From Chthonomonadaceae bacterium (GTDB taxonomy: Bacteria; Armatimonadota; Chthonomonadetes; Chthonomonadales; Chthonomonadaceae), in the NCBI GenBank assembly GCA_027450145.1, contig DAIDKH010000004.1, positions 34,826 to 98,825 of the forward strand: a DNA stretch of 64,000 nucleotides, read 5' to 3'. Shown here piece after piece: positions 27,720 to 36,531 of this stretch. Every line of letters begins with the position of its first letter. Positions within the stretch are counted from its first letter, which is position 1. Both the position numbers and the translations under genes were made by a program. The notes under the pieces are model-generated. The model was given only the letters and a program-made list of their open reading frames with translations. It searched no databases and had not been told where the DNA came from.

Positions 27720-28589
27720 CTACTCTCCAGGTATAACTTCTTCCCGCCAGCTATGTTTAGCCTTCCACCCCAACACTTCAAACGCGCCGCTGCAATCGAA
27801 AAACGACCGATAAGGATTGTCCTGAGTATATACTGAGGAATCTACCTTCCAAACTGCGTCAGGATAGCATTGCCGAGCCGCTTCAACAGTACACACATCA
27901 AGAACCGTGTCTTCCGCAGTGAGCAGCAGACCGTGATATCCTGTTGCGGAAGTGCTCAGGCATCTCATCGCCGCGTCTACCACGTCGCGATTATCTACGT
28001 AAGCGAAATATTCGCCTTGCATATGGTGATTGTCTATTCGCCCACGATGTTTCAACCAGTGATATTCGTCGCCATTGGCAACGAAAACAGGCCGCAAGCA
28101 AAATGTATTCATGCCGTACCTTTCGCTGAAGGAACGACAGCTCTCCTCCAGCAAGTGTTTCGATAACTGATACGGACTATTAGGATGATGCGGGTGTTCG
28201 TCGTCAATTGGTAGGTAATCGGCAGAGCGACGACCTCCGACACAACCCAGCGCATTGACACTGGAAAAGACGACCACTTGCTGAACTTCGGCCTCAAGTG
28301 CCGCAAACAGAACGTTCCAGGTACCCTGGACATTGACGTTCAACACCTCTAGCGACGCCCCATGTCGATCGTTTGGTATGGCCGCCAGGTGTATCACGGC
28401 ATCCATACCCTGCATTGCTTGTCGCACGGTATAGGGATCGCAAATATCGCCACAAATATGTTCACACGGTGCATTGCGAGGGGCAGCCGTACGATCGAGG
28501 GTGCGAACCGCGTGCCCCGCTTGCGCGAGCGCAATAGTTTGAAGCTTACCAATTTTGCCGTGGCCGCCCGTAACAAGTACTCGCAACAA
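27720..28589 (-). CDS. NAD-dependent epimerase/dehydratase (extended SDR)
   Basis: This 289-aa extended short-chain dehydrogenase probably acts on a sugar nucleotide or uronate. A Rossmann motif LVTGGHGKIGKLQ lies at the N-terminus. Then come GDICDPYTVRQAM, DAVIHLAAIPND, FSSVNALG and the catalytic Y-x-x-x-K in SPYQLSKHLLEES. A GMNTFCLRPVFV strand follows. No residues settle the substrate. It lies 24 nt downstream of the PhyH-type dioxygenase and is likely in one transcript with it. Confidence 0.88.
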   Translation of the reverse strand: MLRVLVTGGHGKIGKLQTIALAQAGHAVRTLDRTAAPRNAPCEHICGDICDPYTVRQAMQGMDAVIHLAAIPNDRHGASLEVLNVNVQGTWNVLFAALEAEVQQVVVFSSVNALGCVGGRRSADYLPIDDEHPHHPNSPYQLSKHLLEESCRSFSERYGMNTFCLRPVFVANGDEYHWLKHRGRIDNHHMQGEYFAYVDNRDVVDAAMRCLSTSATGYHGLLLTAEDTVLDVCTVEAARQCYPDAVWKVDSSVYTQDNPYRSFFDCSGAFEVLGWKAKHSWREEVIPGE

Positions 28590-28613
28590 TCGCTCCTTAC
28601 CAGAATGACTAGC

Positions 28614-29393
28614 CTAGCCCACCGGTGATTGCGGCACCAGTGCATTCTCGCCAAAAACACGCGGGAATTGGTGACCACTCTTCACGTGCCGCGTCTCACC
28701 ATCCATGTAGCACACCGTGAATGCACGACGGGGCTCGCTTGTGTGGTTTACGCCTGAGCGATGCAACAACCAGTAATGTAGTAAAATTGCCTCCCCGCAT
28801 TTTGCCTCAAGGTAAACCGATTTGTCATCTTGGGCATAGAGCCTCTCGTGTTCCTCTGATATCACGTGCCCATATTCACTTAACAGTCCCAGTTTATGCG
28901 AACCAGGAACAACCTGCATACAGCCATTCTCACGCGTCGCGTCATTAAGCGCTGTCCATACTGTCATGAGTGGATTACAATCGAGCCCCCATATGCCGCC
29001 GCCATCTTGATGATACGGCAAAATGGTGCCCTTGTGGGCCGGTTTGTTCATGAACATCGCGCGGTAGATTGCTACATTTTCACCGTAAACGGTGTTCGTT
29101 ATCGCACGGAATAGTGGGTTCTGTATGTACTCGAGGAAAATGGGATCCATCTCCAGCAGTTCAATCTTGCGGTAATCGAGCGTGGCCCCACTCCACTCAC
29201 CTCCTCCGGGTACATCCTTATACTCTCCAGTGGCACTGTCGAGTTGAAAATACATGTCCGGATACCGCACCTTGCCAAGCATAATATCGTCAATGCGATC
29301 TTGCATTGCAATTAGTTGAGTCGAACTGGCGACCTGCCCCAACAAAAGATAGCCCTGCTCGTCGTACTGTTTCCATTGTGCGTCAGTTAACAT
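28614..29393 (-). CDS. Phytanoyl-CoA dioxygenase (PhyH) family oxygenase
   Basis: This 259-aa Fe(II)/2-oxoglutarate-dependent oxygenase has the double-stranded beta-helix iron triad. His and Asp lie in LPYHQDGGGIWG, and the distal His in LLHRSGVNHTSEPRRAF with the Arg that binds 2-oxoglutarate. The N-terminal EQGYLLLGQVASSTQLIAM is typical of PhyH proteins. The substrate is unknown; bacterial members hydroxylate varied small molecules. It precedes the epimerase by 24 nt. An AAAGGAACACGTT leader precedes its ATG. Confidence 0.9.
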   Translation of the reverse strand: MLTDAQWKQYDEQGYLLLGQVASSTQLIAMQDRIDDIMLGKVRYPDMYFQLDSATGEYKDVPGGGEWSGATLDYRKIELLEMDPIFLEYIQNPLFRAITNTVYGENVAIYRAMFMNKPAHKGTILPYHQDGGGIWGLDCNPLMTVWTALNDATRENGCMQVVPGSHKLGLLSEYGHVISEEHERLYAQDDKSVYLEAKCGEAILLHYWLLHRSGVNHTSEPRRAFTVCYMDGETRHVKSGHQFPRVFGENALVPQSPVG

Positions 29394-29426
29394 AACGTGT
29401 TCCTTTCGAAAAGCGAACGTTGGTGA

Positions 29427-30257
29427 TTACGTCTCGTTCTCTAACCACGTACACATAGACTGCAAATCGCGAACGTATTTGCGGGCTAGCCCCAATAGCT
29501 CGCGTCTATTCTCTCGAAAAATAGCATCCCAGAGACTCCGATTTGAGGCAGATATTCTAGAAAAGTCTCGGTAGCTGCCTCCGGCAAGCTTTAGCGCCAT
29601 CTCGTGATCTTCGCTAGTCTCAACAAGAGACTGGTAGGCGAAGGACAACATGTGGGGAAGATGGCTAATCAGCGCCGTGCACCTATCATGTTCATGGGCG
29701 GTTAACAGTACAGGATTAGCACCAATTGCCCGTATAAAATGGCAAAGTACCGCAGTGGGGCTGCCCACTGCTTCAATGGGCTGGTCAATTCCAACAACAG
29801 CCCAAGCAGCTCCTTCAAATAACCCCTCGTGGGCGGCGCCTATTCCGCATTTTGCGGAGCCGGCCATTGGATGGCCCCCAACAAATCGTTCGCCAAAGAG
29901 CCCCTCACCCACCGTACATGGAGACATCTTCACACTGCCCAGGTCGGTAATTATGGCGGGTAATGGTGAAGCCTGTGCGATCTCCTGAAGTACAGTCGGT
30001 ATATACTGTGGTGGTGGCGCAACTACGACTAAATCGGCACCGGCAGCAGCTTCAGCAACAGAGGCACCAACTGAGTGGGCAATCCCCCGGTTGAGGGCTT
30101 CGTTCAGAACAGTCGGGGAGGGATCCCAAATCGAAATGAGCTGCGCGATATTGCGCGCAGCGAGATCACAACAAAGGGATCCGCCCAACAAACCTACGCC
30201 TATAACTGCTACCTTATTAAAGATTGGCGCTTTAAGGGACACTGGATAGGTTCTCAA
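29427..30257 (-). CDS. tyrA: Prephenate dehydrogenase
   Basis: TyrA oxidatively decarboxylates prephenate to 4-hydroxyphenylpyruvate for tyrosine synthesis. The 276-aa product shows the NAD-binding VAVIGVGLLGGSLCCDLA, DLGSVKMSP and the catalytic GGHPMAGSAKCGI histidine motif, plus a helical dimerisation C-terminus (LPHMLSFAYQSL). There is no ACT regulatory domain. The TTG start at 30257 overlaps the aroF TGA (TTGA) but lacks a strong Shine-Dalgarno; a GTG slightly downstream is an alternative. Coupling to aroF places both shikimate-pathway steps in one operon. Confidence 0.93.
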   Translation of the reverse strand: MRTYPVSLKAPIFNKVAVIGVGLLGGSLCCDLAARNIAQLISIWDPSPTVLNEALNRGIAHSVGASVAEAAAGADLVVVAPPPQYIPTVLQEIAQASPLPAIITDLGSVKMSPCTVGEGLFGERFVGGHPMAGSAKCGIGAAHEGLFEGAAWAVVGIDQPIEAVGSPTAVLCHFIRAIGANPVLLTAHEHDRCTALISHLPHMLSFAYQSLVETSEDHEMALKLAGGSYRDFSRISASNRSLWDAIFRENRRELLGLARKYVRDLQSMCTWLENET

Positions 30258-31288
30258 GCATTTGGGGCTATTGTTCGACCAACGGCTTCAACCACGGGCT
30301 TAATCGCTTCCAGTAATTGCTCAAATTGCTGGAAGGTCAGGGACTGTGGCCCGTCCTTAACGGCTGTCTCAGGTGAGGGATGAACTTCCACAATTACTCC
30401 ATCCGCCCCGGTTGCAACTGCGCCCATGCTGACCGCAGTAACCAGGCTTCTACGACCAGTCGCATGACTAGGATCTGCAAAAATAGGGAGGTGGCTCAAC
30501 TCACGCACTGCGGCAATTGCATTGATATCGAAGGTATTTCTCGTGTAGTTTTCAAACGTTCGTATGCCGCGTTCGCATAAAATAATCTCGTAGTTGCCTT
30601 GGCTTGCAATATATTCTGCTGCCTGCAGCCACTCTTCAATTGTGCTGGCCCATCCACGCTTCAACATGACGGGTTTTCGTTGAGTGCCTACCTCGCGAAG
30701 TAATGAAAAGTTTGCCATGTTGCGAGTACCGATTTGAAAAATATCGGTATATTTACCAACCAGTTCAACATCTCGGGTATCCATTACTTCAGTGATAATG
30801 GGTAGGCCAGTCTCCTCCCGTGCCTCAGCCAGTAACTTGAGACCGGTTTCGCCCAGACCGTGAAACGAGTATGGCGATGTTGATGGCTTGAATGCGCCCC
30901 CACGAAGAACATGGGCACCTGCTGCCTTTACAAATCTTGCCGTCTCAAAGAGCATCTCGGGTGACTCAACCGTGCAGGGTCCCGCCATGATACAGACAGT
31001 ACCACCGCCTATTTGCACATTGCCCACGTTAATAACAGTACCAGCAGGCTTAAACGGCTTGCCAACAAGTTTATACGGCTTCAGTATAGGCACAACGCGC
31101 TCAACAAACGGAAACGCCTCAAAGTGTTCGACCAGGTTATCCTTGTCACGTTCAGGTGTACCGATTACACCTATGATAGTGCGCTCAACACCCTCAGAGA
31201 GGTGCACACCGTATCCCCTGGATTTTAAATCGGCTATTAAACTGTCACGGTCCGCTACTTTCGCGTCGGACTGCAAAATAATGATCAA
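30254..31288 (-). CDS. aroF: 3-deoxy-7-phosphoheptulonate synthase (type I-beta) with N-terminal ferredoxin-like domain
   Basis: DAHP synthase catalyses the first step of aromatic amino acid synthesis from PEP and erythrose-4-phosphate. Of its 344 aa, residues about 1-65 form the ferredoxin-like regulatory domain known from Thermotoga-type enzymes (IIILQSDAKVADRDSLIADL). The barrel follows: CIMAGPCTVESPE, HVLRGGAFKPSTSPYSF, QIGTRNMANFSLL, LKRGWASTIEEW, FADPSHATGRR and VIVEVHPSPETA. The N-domain usually mediates Tyr/Phe feedback inhibition, which fits the coupled tyrA. The start at 31288 is an ATG after GGAGCAGGAG. Confidence 0.95.
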   Translation of the reverse strand: MIIILQSDAKVADRDSLIADLKSRGYGVHLSEGVERTIIGVIGTPERDKDNLVEHFEAFPFVERVVPILKPYKLVGKPFKPAGTVINVGNVQIGGGTVCIMAGPCTVESPEMLFETARFVKAAGAHVLRGGAFKPSTSPYSFHGLGETGLKLLAEAREETGLPIITEVMDTRDVELVGKYTDIFQIGTRNMANFSLLREVGTQRKPVMLKRGWASTIEEWLQAAEYIASQGNYEIILCERGIRTFENYTRNTFDINAIAAVRELSHLPIFADPSHATGRRSLVTAVSMGAVATGADGVIVEVHPSPETAVKDGPQSLTFQQFEQLLEAIKPVVEAVGRTIAPNA

Positions 31289-31444
31289 GACTCCTGCTCC
31301 TTAGCATTGCTGCTCTAAATCTCTACCAAATAATTCAAGATATTATAGCACGGCGCGTAGGTGGGGTATCCGAACAGGTCAAGCGAACAATGGATCTAGT
31401 CAAAGCTCGCATACCCGCCTCAAGCAGAAATACCACTAGGCTCC

Positions 31445-34225
31445 CTACCCCCCGGCAAGCAGTTTCCTATGTTCTGCCAGACGCGCATGTTTCTCCTGCC
31501 AATCTGCAAAGGCAGCGCGCTCCTTATCGACAACCTCAGCCGATGCGCGAGCCAGAAACTGCTCGTTAGACAGCATACCCCTGCTTCGGGTCAGTTGCTT
31601 TTCAACTACGGCAAGTTCCTTATCAACGCGCTCAAGCTCGCGAGGAATGTCTAACGCCGCACCAATTTCGATACGCACTTCACCGCCGGCGATGGGGGCA
31701 GCCACCCATTTGCCCGTTTGCTGGCCATGCTCCACACTAAACTCCGAGAGGCGCGCAAGTTCGCGCACTATATTGGACGCCTCTGCAAGTGCTGTGTGCG
31801 TCTGTTCCTTTTCCGCCTTCGCCAGTCCCTCCACCCTTAGCGACGGCGGTATAGAGAGCGATGCCCTCAAATTCCTTATGGCCCGCACGGCATCAATTAC
31901 GATTTCCATTACACCAGCTGCCGCGGCATTGTGCAACGATAGATTTGTCGTAGGGTATGGTGCAACGGAGATGGACGGTGCTGGCTCATGAGGTAAGTAC
32001 TGCCAAATCTCCTCGGTAATGAATGGAATCATGGGGTGCAGCAGACGTAGCGTCGTTTCAAGCACAAAACTGAGTACATTCCTCGTATTCGTATTGCGTG
32101 ACGAGTCAGTCCCTCTAATTGAGACCTTCGCAATTTCAACGTACCAGTCGCAGTAGTCATTCCAGAAGAACGTCTGTGCAGCGCGAACTGCATCGTCCAT
32201 ATCGTAAGTGGCCAGGAATGTATTGACCTGATCGATAGTCTCGTTTAAACGATGAAGTATCCATTTGTCAGCCGAGGTGAGCGCTTCTATTTGAGGCAGT
32301 ACACCGGTTGTGCTGTCATCCAGGTTCATCATCACAAATCGCGAAGCATTCCAAAGTTTCGTGCAAAAATTGCCAGCGATGTCAGTTCTCTGTTCGCTAA
32401 AGCGAATGTCCTGGTTTTTTCCTGCTTGTTGCAGTAGAGAAAGGCGAGTAGCATCGGCACCGTGCCGGTCAATAAGATCTATAGGATCGATACCATTGCC
32501 TTTCGATTTTGACATCCGTTCGCCTTTTGCATCCAGTACAGTAGCGTGGACATACACATCGCGGAAAGGAATAATAGCTCGCGTAATGCCGTCCTCAAGC
32601 AGCAAACCATCCTTGTCATCGGTAATTGCTGCCGGTCGATGCACAAAATCCAGCCCCGTCATGACCATACGAGCCACCCAAAGGTAAAGAATCTCTTGCG
32701 CTGTTGAGAGTAGGTCGGTGGGATAGAATGCTAGCAGGTCGTCCGTATTCTTTGGCCAGCCAAGTGTTGCATGGGGCCAAAGTGCACTGGAGAACCAGGT
32801 ATCCAATACATCCTCGTCCTGCCAACAGTCTGTGGTTCCCAATTTGATTTGGGCCTCCTCGCGAGAGGCAGCGTACGTGTAGCGGCGCGCGCCGTATGCC
32901 CTGGGTCCCTCTTCAGCTGCCAGTTCGACGGTGTTCCCTGGCACGTCCGTCCACCATACTGGTATTCGATGCCCCCACCAAAGCTGCCGGCTGATACACC
33001 AATCGCGAATGTTATTCATCCATCGCAGGTAGATTGCTTGGTAACGTTCCGGATGAAAGGTAATTAGCCCCTTTTCAACCGCCTCAATGGCGGGCCTAGC
33101 GAGGGGCTTCATATCCACAAACCACTGTTCTGAGAGCAAAGGTTCCACAACTTCGCCAGAACGATCGCTTACGGGCGTTTGTATGGTGTAGTCCTCAATT
33201 TTCTCAAGGAGGCCCAACTTGTCCATTTCCGCCACGACCTTTTTGCGCGCCTCAAACCTGTCCAATCCTACAAAGTCAGGACCAGCAGCATCGGTCATTC
33301 TGCCATCTTTGCCAATTACAACAATCTGCGGCAGGTTATGGCGCAAGCCACATTCAAAGTCGTTCAAATCGTGAGCAGGAGTCACCTTAACCGCACCAGA
33401 ACCAAATTCCGGCCGTGCATAATTGTCCGCAATGAGCGGAATAGTCCGATTGGTTAATGGCAAACGTAGAGTTGCGCCAAACAGGGACTGGTAACGGTCG
33501 TCGTCTGGATTTGCCGCAACAGCCGCATCCCCAAGCATCGTCTCCGGACGTGTTGTGGCTATAGTAATGTAGCCGCTTGCGTCCGCCATAGGATAGCGAA
33601 AGTGGTACAGACTGCTTTTGCGCTCTTGTGTGACAACCTCAATGTCAGAAATTGCTGATTGAAATTTGACGTCCCAGTTCACCACACGTGTGCCTCGGTA
33701 TATGAGCCCACGGTGAAACCAATTTTTAAACTGCTCATGAATTGCACTCACGTACGATTCATCCATTGTAAACCGAACGCGATCCCAATCATACGAACAG
33801 CCAAGCTTTTCAAACTGAAAATAAATGCGCTTGCCGTACTGTTCGCGCCATTCCCAGCACTTCTCGATGAACCGCTCCCTACCCAAAGAGTGGCGATCTG
33901 TATTTTGCGTTGCCAGGCTCTTCTCGACCATGTTCTGGGTGGCTATGCCTGCGTGATCAGTTCCCGGTAAACACAGTGTAGTAAAACCACGCATTCTGTG
34001 CCACCGGGTAAGCGTATCTAGAATGGAATTGTTAAGGGCGTGGCCCATGTGAAGGCTGCCCGTAATATTGGGCGGCGGAATTGTAATGCAGTAGTTAGGA
34101 CGCCCTTGTTCCGGTTCCATGTGGAACAAGCCTTCCGCCTTCCAACGTTGATACCACTTGTCCTCAATGTTAGCCGGAACGTAGGTTTTGTCTAATTGAG
34201 GTTCGCGCGACTCATGCTCAGACAT
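31445..34225 (-). CDS. valS: Valyl-tRNA synthetase
   Basis: This 926-aa class I synthetase charges tRNA-Val. The HIGH region is PNITGSLHMGHALN, followed by the CP1 editing domain. KMSKS is GERMSKSKGNGIDP. An anticodon-binding domain and a C-terminal coiled-coil arm (ELERVDKELAVVEKQLTRS) finish the protein, as in bacterial ValRS. The 5' leader contains a T-box with a GUC valine specifier, so transcription should respond to uncharged tRNA-Val. AAAGGGGAAAC precedes the ATG. The upstream DUF5679 gene ends before the leader. Confidence 0.98.
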   Translation of the reverse strand: MSEHESREPQLDKTYVPANIEDKWYQRWKAEGLFHMEPEQGRPNYCITIPPPNITGSLHMGHALNNSILDTLTRWHRMRGFTTLCLPGTDHAGIATQNMVEKSLATQNTDRHSLGRERFIEKCWEWREQYGKRIYFQFEKLGCSYDWDRVRFTMDESYVSAIHEQFKNWFHRGLIYRGTRVVNWDVKFQSAISDIEVVTQERKSSLYHFRYPMADASGYITIATTRPETMLGDAAVAANPDDDRYQSLFGATLRLPLTNRTIPLIADNYARPEFGSGAVKVTPAHDLNDFECGLRHNLPQIVVIGKDGRMTDAAGPDFVGLDRFEARKKVVAEMDKLGLLEKIEDYTIQTPVSDRSGEVVEPLLSEQWFVDMKPLARPAIEAVEKGLITFHPERYQAIYLRWMNNIRDWCISRQLWWGHRIPVWWTDVPGNTVELAAEEGPRAYGARRYTYAASREEAQIKLGTTDCWQDEDVLDTWFSSALWPHATLGWPKNTDDLLAFYPTDLLSTAQEILYLWVARMVMTGLDFVHRPAAITDDKDGLLLEDGITRAIIPFRDVYVHATVLDAKGERMSKSKGNGIDPIDLIDRHGADATRLSLLQQAGKNQDIRFSEQRTDIAGNFCTKLWNASRFVMMNLDDSTTGVLPQIEALTSADKWILHRLNETIDQVNTFLATYDMDDAVRAAQTFFWNDYCDWYVEIAKVSIRGTDSSRNTNTRNVLSFVLETTLRLLHPMIPFITEEIWQYLPHEPAPSISVAPYPTTNLSLHNAAAAGVMEIVIDAVRAIRNLRASLSIPPSLRVEGLAKAEKEQTHTALAEASNIVRELARLSEFSVEHGQQTGKWVAAPIAGGEVRIEIGAALDIPRELERVDKELAVVEKQLTRSRGMLSNEQFLARASAEVVDKERAAFADWQEKHARLAEHRKLLAGG

Positions 34226-34251
34226 ATGTTTCCCCTTTAACGGGCCGGGTA

Positions 34252-34506
34252 CAAAAATGCCCGCGCCCTAAAGCAATAAATTGCAGAAGGACGCGGGCAA
34301 TCCGCGCGGTACCACCTTCTTTCCCAGCAGAAAAGCCGGGCACTCGAAGAAGCGATAACGGGCTTGAACCGGAACGCCTAAGCACCGCTATGAGGCGATG
34401 GTCAGCGTACAACTCCAGGGTGACATTCAGCAGAAACGTAGCCGAGAGGCTTTCACCAGCTCCTCCCTCGCTGTGGCAGTAATCTGCTTACTCTTCCCCT
34501 TCGCAG
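34252..34506 (-). ncRNA. T-box riboswitch leader of valS (specifier GUC, Val)
   Basis: On the minus strand the leader shows the standard parts. In stem I, a GAAGAGTAA strand faces GAATGTCA across a specifier loop flanked by complementary AGCAGA and TCTGCT. The specifier GUC lies at complement 34422-34424. GGTGAAAGCC lies in the upper stem I. The antiterminator T-box sequence AAGGTGGTACCGCG is at complement 34305-34318. A terminator pairs GCCCGCG with CGCGGGC (34292-34298 with 34259-34265) and is followed by a U run. GUC matches valS. Confidence 0.93.
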
Positions 34507-34516
34507 TCTGTTATAT

Positions 34517-34747
34517 TTAGCTATTTCCTGCAGTAGCTTTGGTAACTTCTTCCTGCACGGAAACCGCAGTATCCCAACCTCCCAGGCGATACATGCCCTT
34601 GCCGCATGCGGAACAGTTTCCTTTTAAATCGTACCTGCCCCTGCGATTGCAGACTTGTATGGTATTTACCATAACTCTTTGGCTGCGGCAGTGCACGCAG
34701 TACCCCATTACTGGTTGGCCGCTTTGTTGACTGCCCGTGGCAGACAT
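34517..34747 (-). CDS. DUF5679-like small zinc-ribbon protein
   Basis: This 76-aa protein has two Cys pairs spaced like a zinc ribbon: YCVHCRSQRVM near residue 17 and GNCSACGKGMYRLG near residue 44. This matches the DUF5679 pattern (YCVKC...KG-C--CG-KM-R-G). Function is unknown; the fold suggests nucleic-acid or protein contact. It sits 2 nt after the next upstream small gene (34750-34947) and just before the valS T-box. Confidence 0.75.
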   Translation of the reverse strand: MSATGSQQSGQPVMGYCVHCRSQRVMVNTIQVCNRRGRYDLKGNCSACGKGMYRLGGWDTAVSVQEEVTKATAGNS

Positions 34748-34749
34748 GC

Positions 34750-34947
34750 TTAGTTTGCTCGCTTTAGAAGTGGCATTCCTGTGGCTGCCTCGGAAACAAC
34801 GTATCCTTCTGGCTGCGTCTCAACAGCGCCCTCTTCCTTCTTGCTGAAGTAATAGAGAACCACCGTTTTGCCCGTGTTGGTCGTACGAGGCATAGCGTGC
34901 AGGAAGTACTTCGTTCCTGATTTCTTGCTAACTACCGAGAAAGGCAT
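34750..34947 (-). CDS. Conserved small protein of unknown function (MPFSVVSKKSGTKYFLH type)
   Basis: This 65-aa protein begins MPFSVVSKKSGTKYFLHAMP and continues with a TVVLYYFSKKEEGAVE strand. The beginning and Tyr/Phe pattern recall a short conserved family seen in several phyla, with no known role. I chose ATG 34947 because GGAGAG lies 8 nt upstream; ATG 34965 adds six residues and has none. It abuts the DUF5679 gene and both may be one transcript. Confidence 0.6.
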   Translation of the reverse strand: MPFSVVSKKSGTKYFLHAMPRTTNTGKTVVLYYFSKKEEGAVETQPEGYVVSEAATGMPLLKRAN

Positions 34948-35225
34948 TACGTTCTCTCCTGTCAAAAGTTGATAAGATTTGCATGATTCCTGCTACGCTC
35001 GTCGGGAAGTTCACTACTAATTGTAGTCGAGCAATTTACCATCACCGCATTGTACGAAACCGCGATCTTACAGGTACTCTGGTGCGAAACTCGGGTTCAA
35101 GGATTATTCGAGGAATCTATGTGCCGAGGACTATAATAGCACAGTACCCTACGAAACGCAATAAGAAATCGACCTCAGTGCAAGTTATTTATCTTGCAGT
35201 TAATCCCAGTATTTGGGACAGTATG

Positions 35226-35516
35226 CTACCAGTGTCCTAACATGACAAACACAACAATTATGGTGAGTATCGAGAGCATGATAATGACCATTGCAAGGCT
35301 CAGTTTAGTACCGTCGTTCTTCTTCTCCTCCTTGCGTTTGGCAACACGCTCTTCTAGTCCCAATTGTGGCACGGCCTGCTTAACTTGAACTACAGGAGCA
35401 ACCGCTGCTCCATCCAACCGATTGCCACATTGCCAGCAATTGTCCACGGGTTCTACGTCCTGATTCATAGCACTGCAATGAGGACACCGAATCTTTTCCA
35501 CATTGTCTCCCTTCAT
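35226..35516 (-). CDS. Zinc-ribbon protein with C-terminal transmembrane helix
   Basis: This protein of about 96 aa has a short zinc ribbon (CPHCSAMNQDVEPVDNCWQCG), a charged linker (ERVAKRKEEKKNDG) and one C-terminal transmembrane helix (LSLAMVIIMLSILTIIVVFVML). It should be tail-anchored, with the ribbon in the cytoplasm. The start is uncertain. ATG 35516 is used here, but GTG 35501 has AAGGGAG five nt upstream and may be real. It is divergent from folP, and the 260 nt between it and 34966 shows no other feature. Function is unknown. Confidence 0.6.
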   Translation of the reverse strand: MKGDNVEKIRCPHCSAMNQDVEPVDNCWQCGNRLDGAAVAPVVQVKQAVPQLGLEERVAKRKEEKKNDGTKLSLAMVIIMLSILTIIVVFVMLGHW

Positions 35517-35590
35517 AATAGGTCTAAACGAGAAGCGGTAAACTAGTGTACCGCGTTTACCTAGGGTATTAGAACGGAGGTTCCCCTTCA

Positions 35591-36520
35591 TTGGCACAGA
35601 TCGATTCGCATCGAGTTAGCAACAGAAGCAGTTACGGTGCTCTCAGGTCGCTTTTAAAACGATTTGAGGGCGACAGAATTCCAATAATCATGGGGGTTCT
35701 GAATGTCACTCCGGACTCGTTCTCGGACGGAGGCGAGTACCTCGAGGTAGAAAAGGCGTTGGCGCGTGCTTCGGAGCTTGTAAGCCAGGGCGCAGAAATC
35801 ATCGACGTTGGGGGAGAGTCCACACGCCCTTCTACATTTCGATCTGGAACCCCACTAGGGATTGATGAGGAAATAGGGCGAGTAATCCCTGTCATAGATG
35901 CAGTAAGCGCGCAATACCCTGACTTACCCATCTCCATAGACACGTACAAAGGACCAACTGCCAACGCCGCACTAAAATGCGGTGCGGTAATGGTGAATGA
36001 TATTAGTGCTCTCCGCGCAGATCCTGACATGGTGCACATAATACGCCGCTCAGATGCTTTTGCGTGCCTGATGCACATGCCCGGTCTACCAACTGCAATG
36101 CCACAATCACCCACTTACGAAAACGTGGTCGCGGAGGTACACCGACACTTGGCCGAACAGGCCGCTTACGCCGAGAAATGCGGTGTAGGAAGACGCCAGA
36201 TTTGTATTGACCCCGGTATAGGTTTTGGTAAGTCGGTAGAACAAAATCTACAACTGATTAATCAACTGCAAACCTTAACCAGAGCCCCCTGGCCGGTGCT
36301 TGTAGGTCCCTCTCGCAAATCGTTTCTGGGAGCCGTACTGGGTGGTGTGGAACCCTCTCAGCGACTGGAAGCCACCCTGGCAGCGGTAACACTTTGCGTC
36401 TCCAAAGGGGCGGCAATTGTAAGGGTACACGATCCCGCAGCGGCCAGAAGGGCGGCACTAGTGGCAGCTGCGATTTGTACAGAGCGCTACAATTCCAGCG
36501 GACTACCGATCGGGTTGTAG
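35591..36520 (+). CDS. folP: Dihydropteroate synthase
   Basis: FolP joins para-aminobenzoate to dihydropterin pyrophosphate in folate synthesis and is the sulfonamide target. The 309-aa TIM barrel shows IIMGVLNVTPDSFSDGGEY, EIIDVGGESTRPS, ISIDTYKGPTANAAL, MVNDISAL, ICIDPGIGFGKS and VGPSRKSFLG, then the terminal VRVHD motif. The start is TTG at 35591 with GGAGG about 11 nt upstream. It is convergent with ppc (11 nt apart). Confidence 0.96.
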   Translation: MAQIDSHRVSNRSSYGALRSLLKRFEGDRIPIIMGVLNVTPDSFSDGGEYLEVEKALARASELVSQGAEIIDVGGESTRPSTFRSGTPLGIDEEIGRVIPVIDAVSAQYPDLPISIDTYKGPTANAALKCGAVMVNDISALRADPDMVHIIRRSDAFACLMHMPGLPTAMPQSPTYENVVAEVHRHLAEQAAYAEKCGVGRRQICIDPGIGFGKSVEQNLQLINQLQTLTRAPWPVLVGPSRKSFLGAVLGGVEPSQRLEATLAAVTLCVSKGAAIVRVHDPAAARRAALVAAAICTERYNSSGLPIGL

Positions 36521-36531
36521 CACCACCGTTA

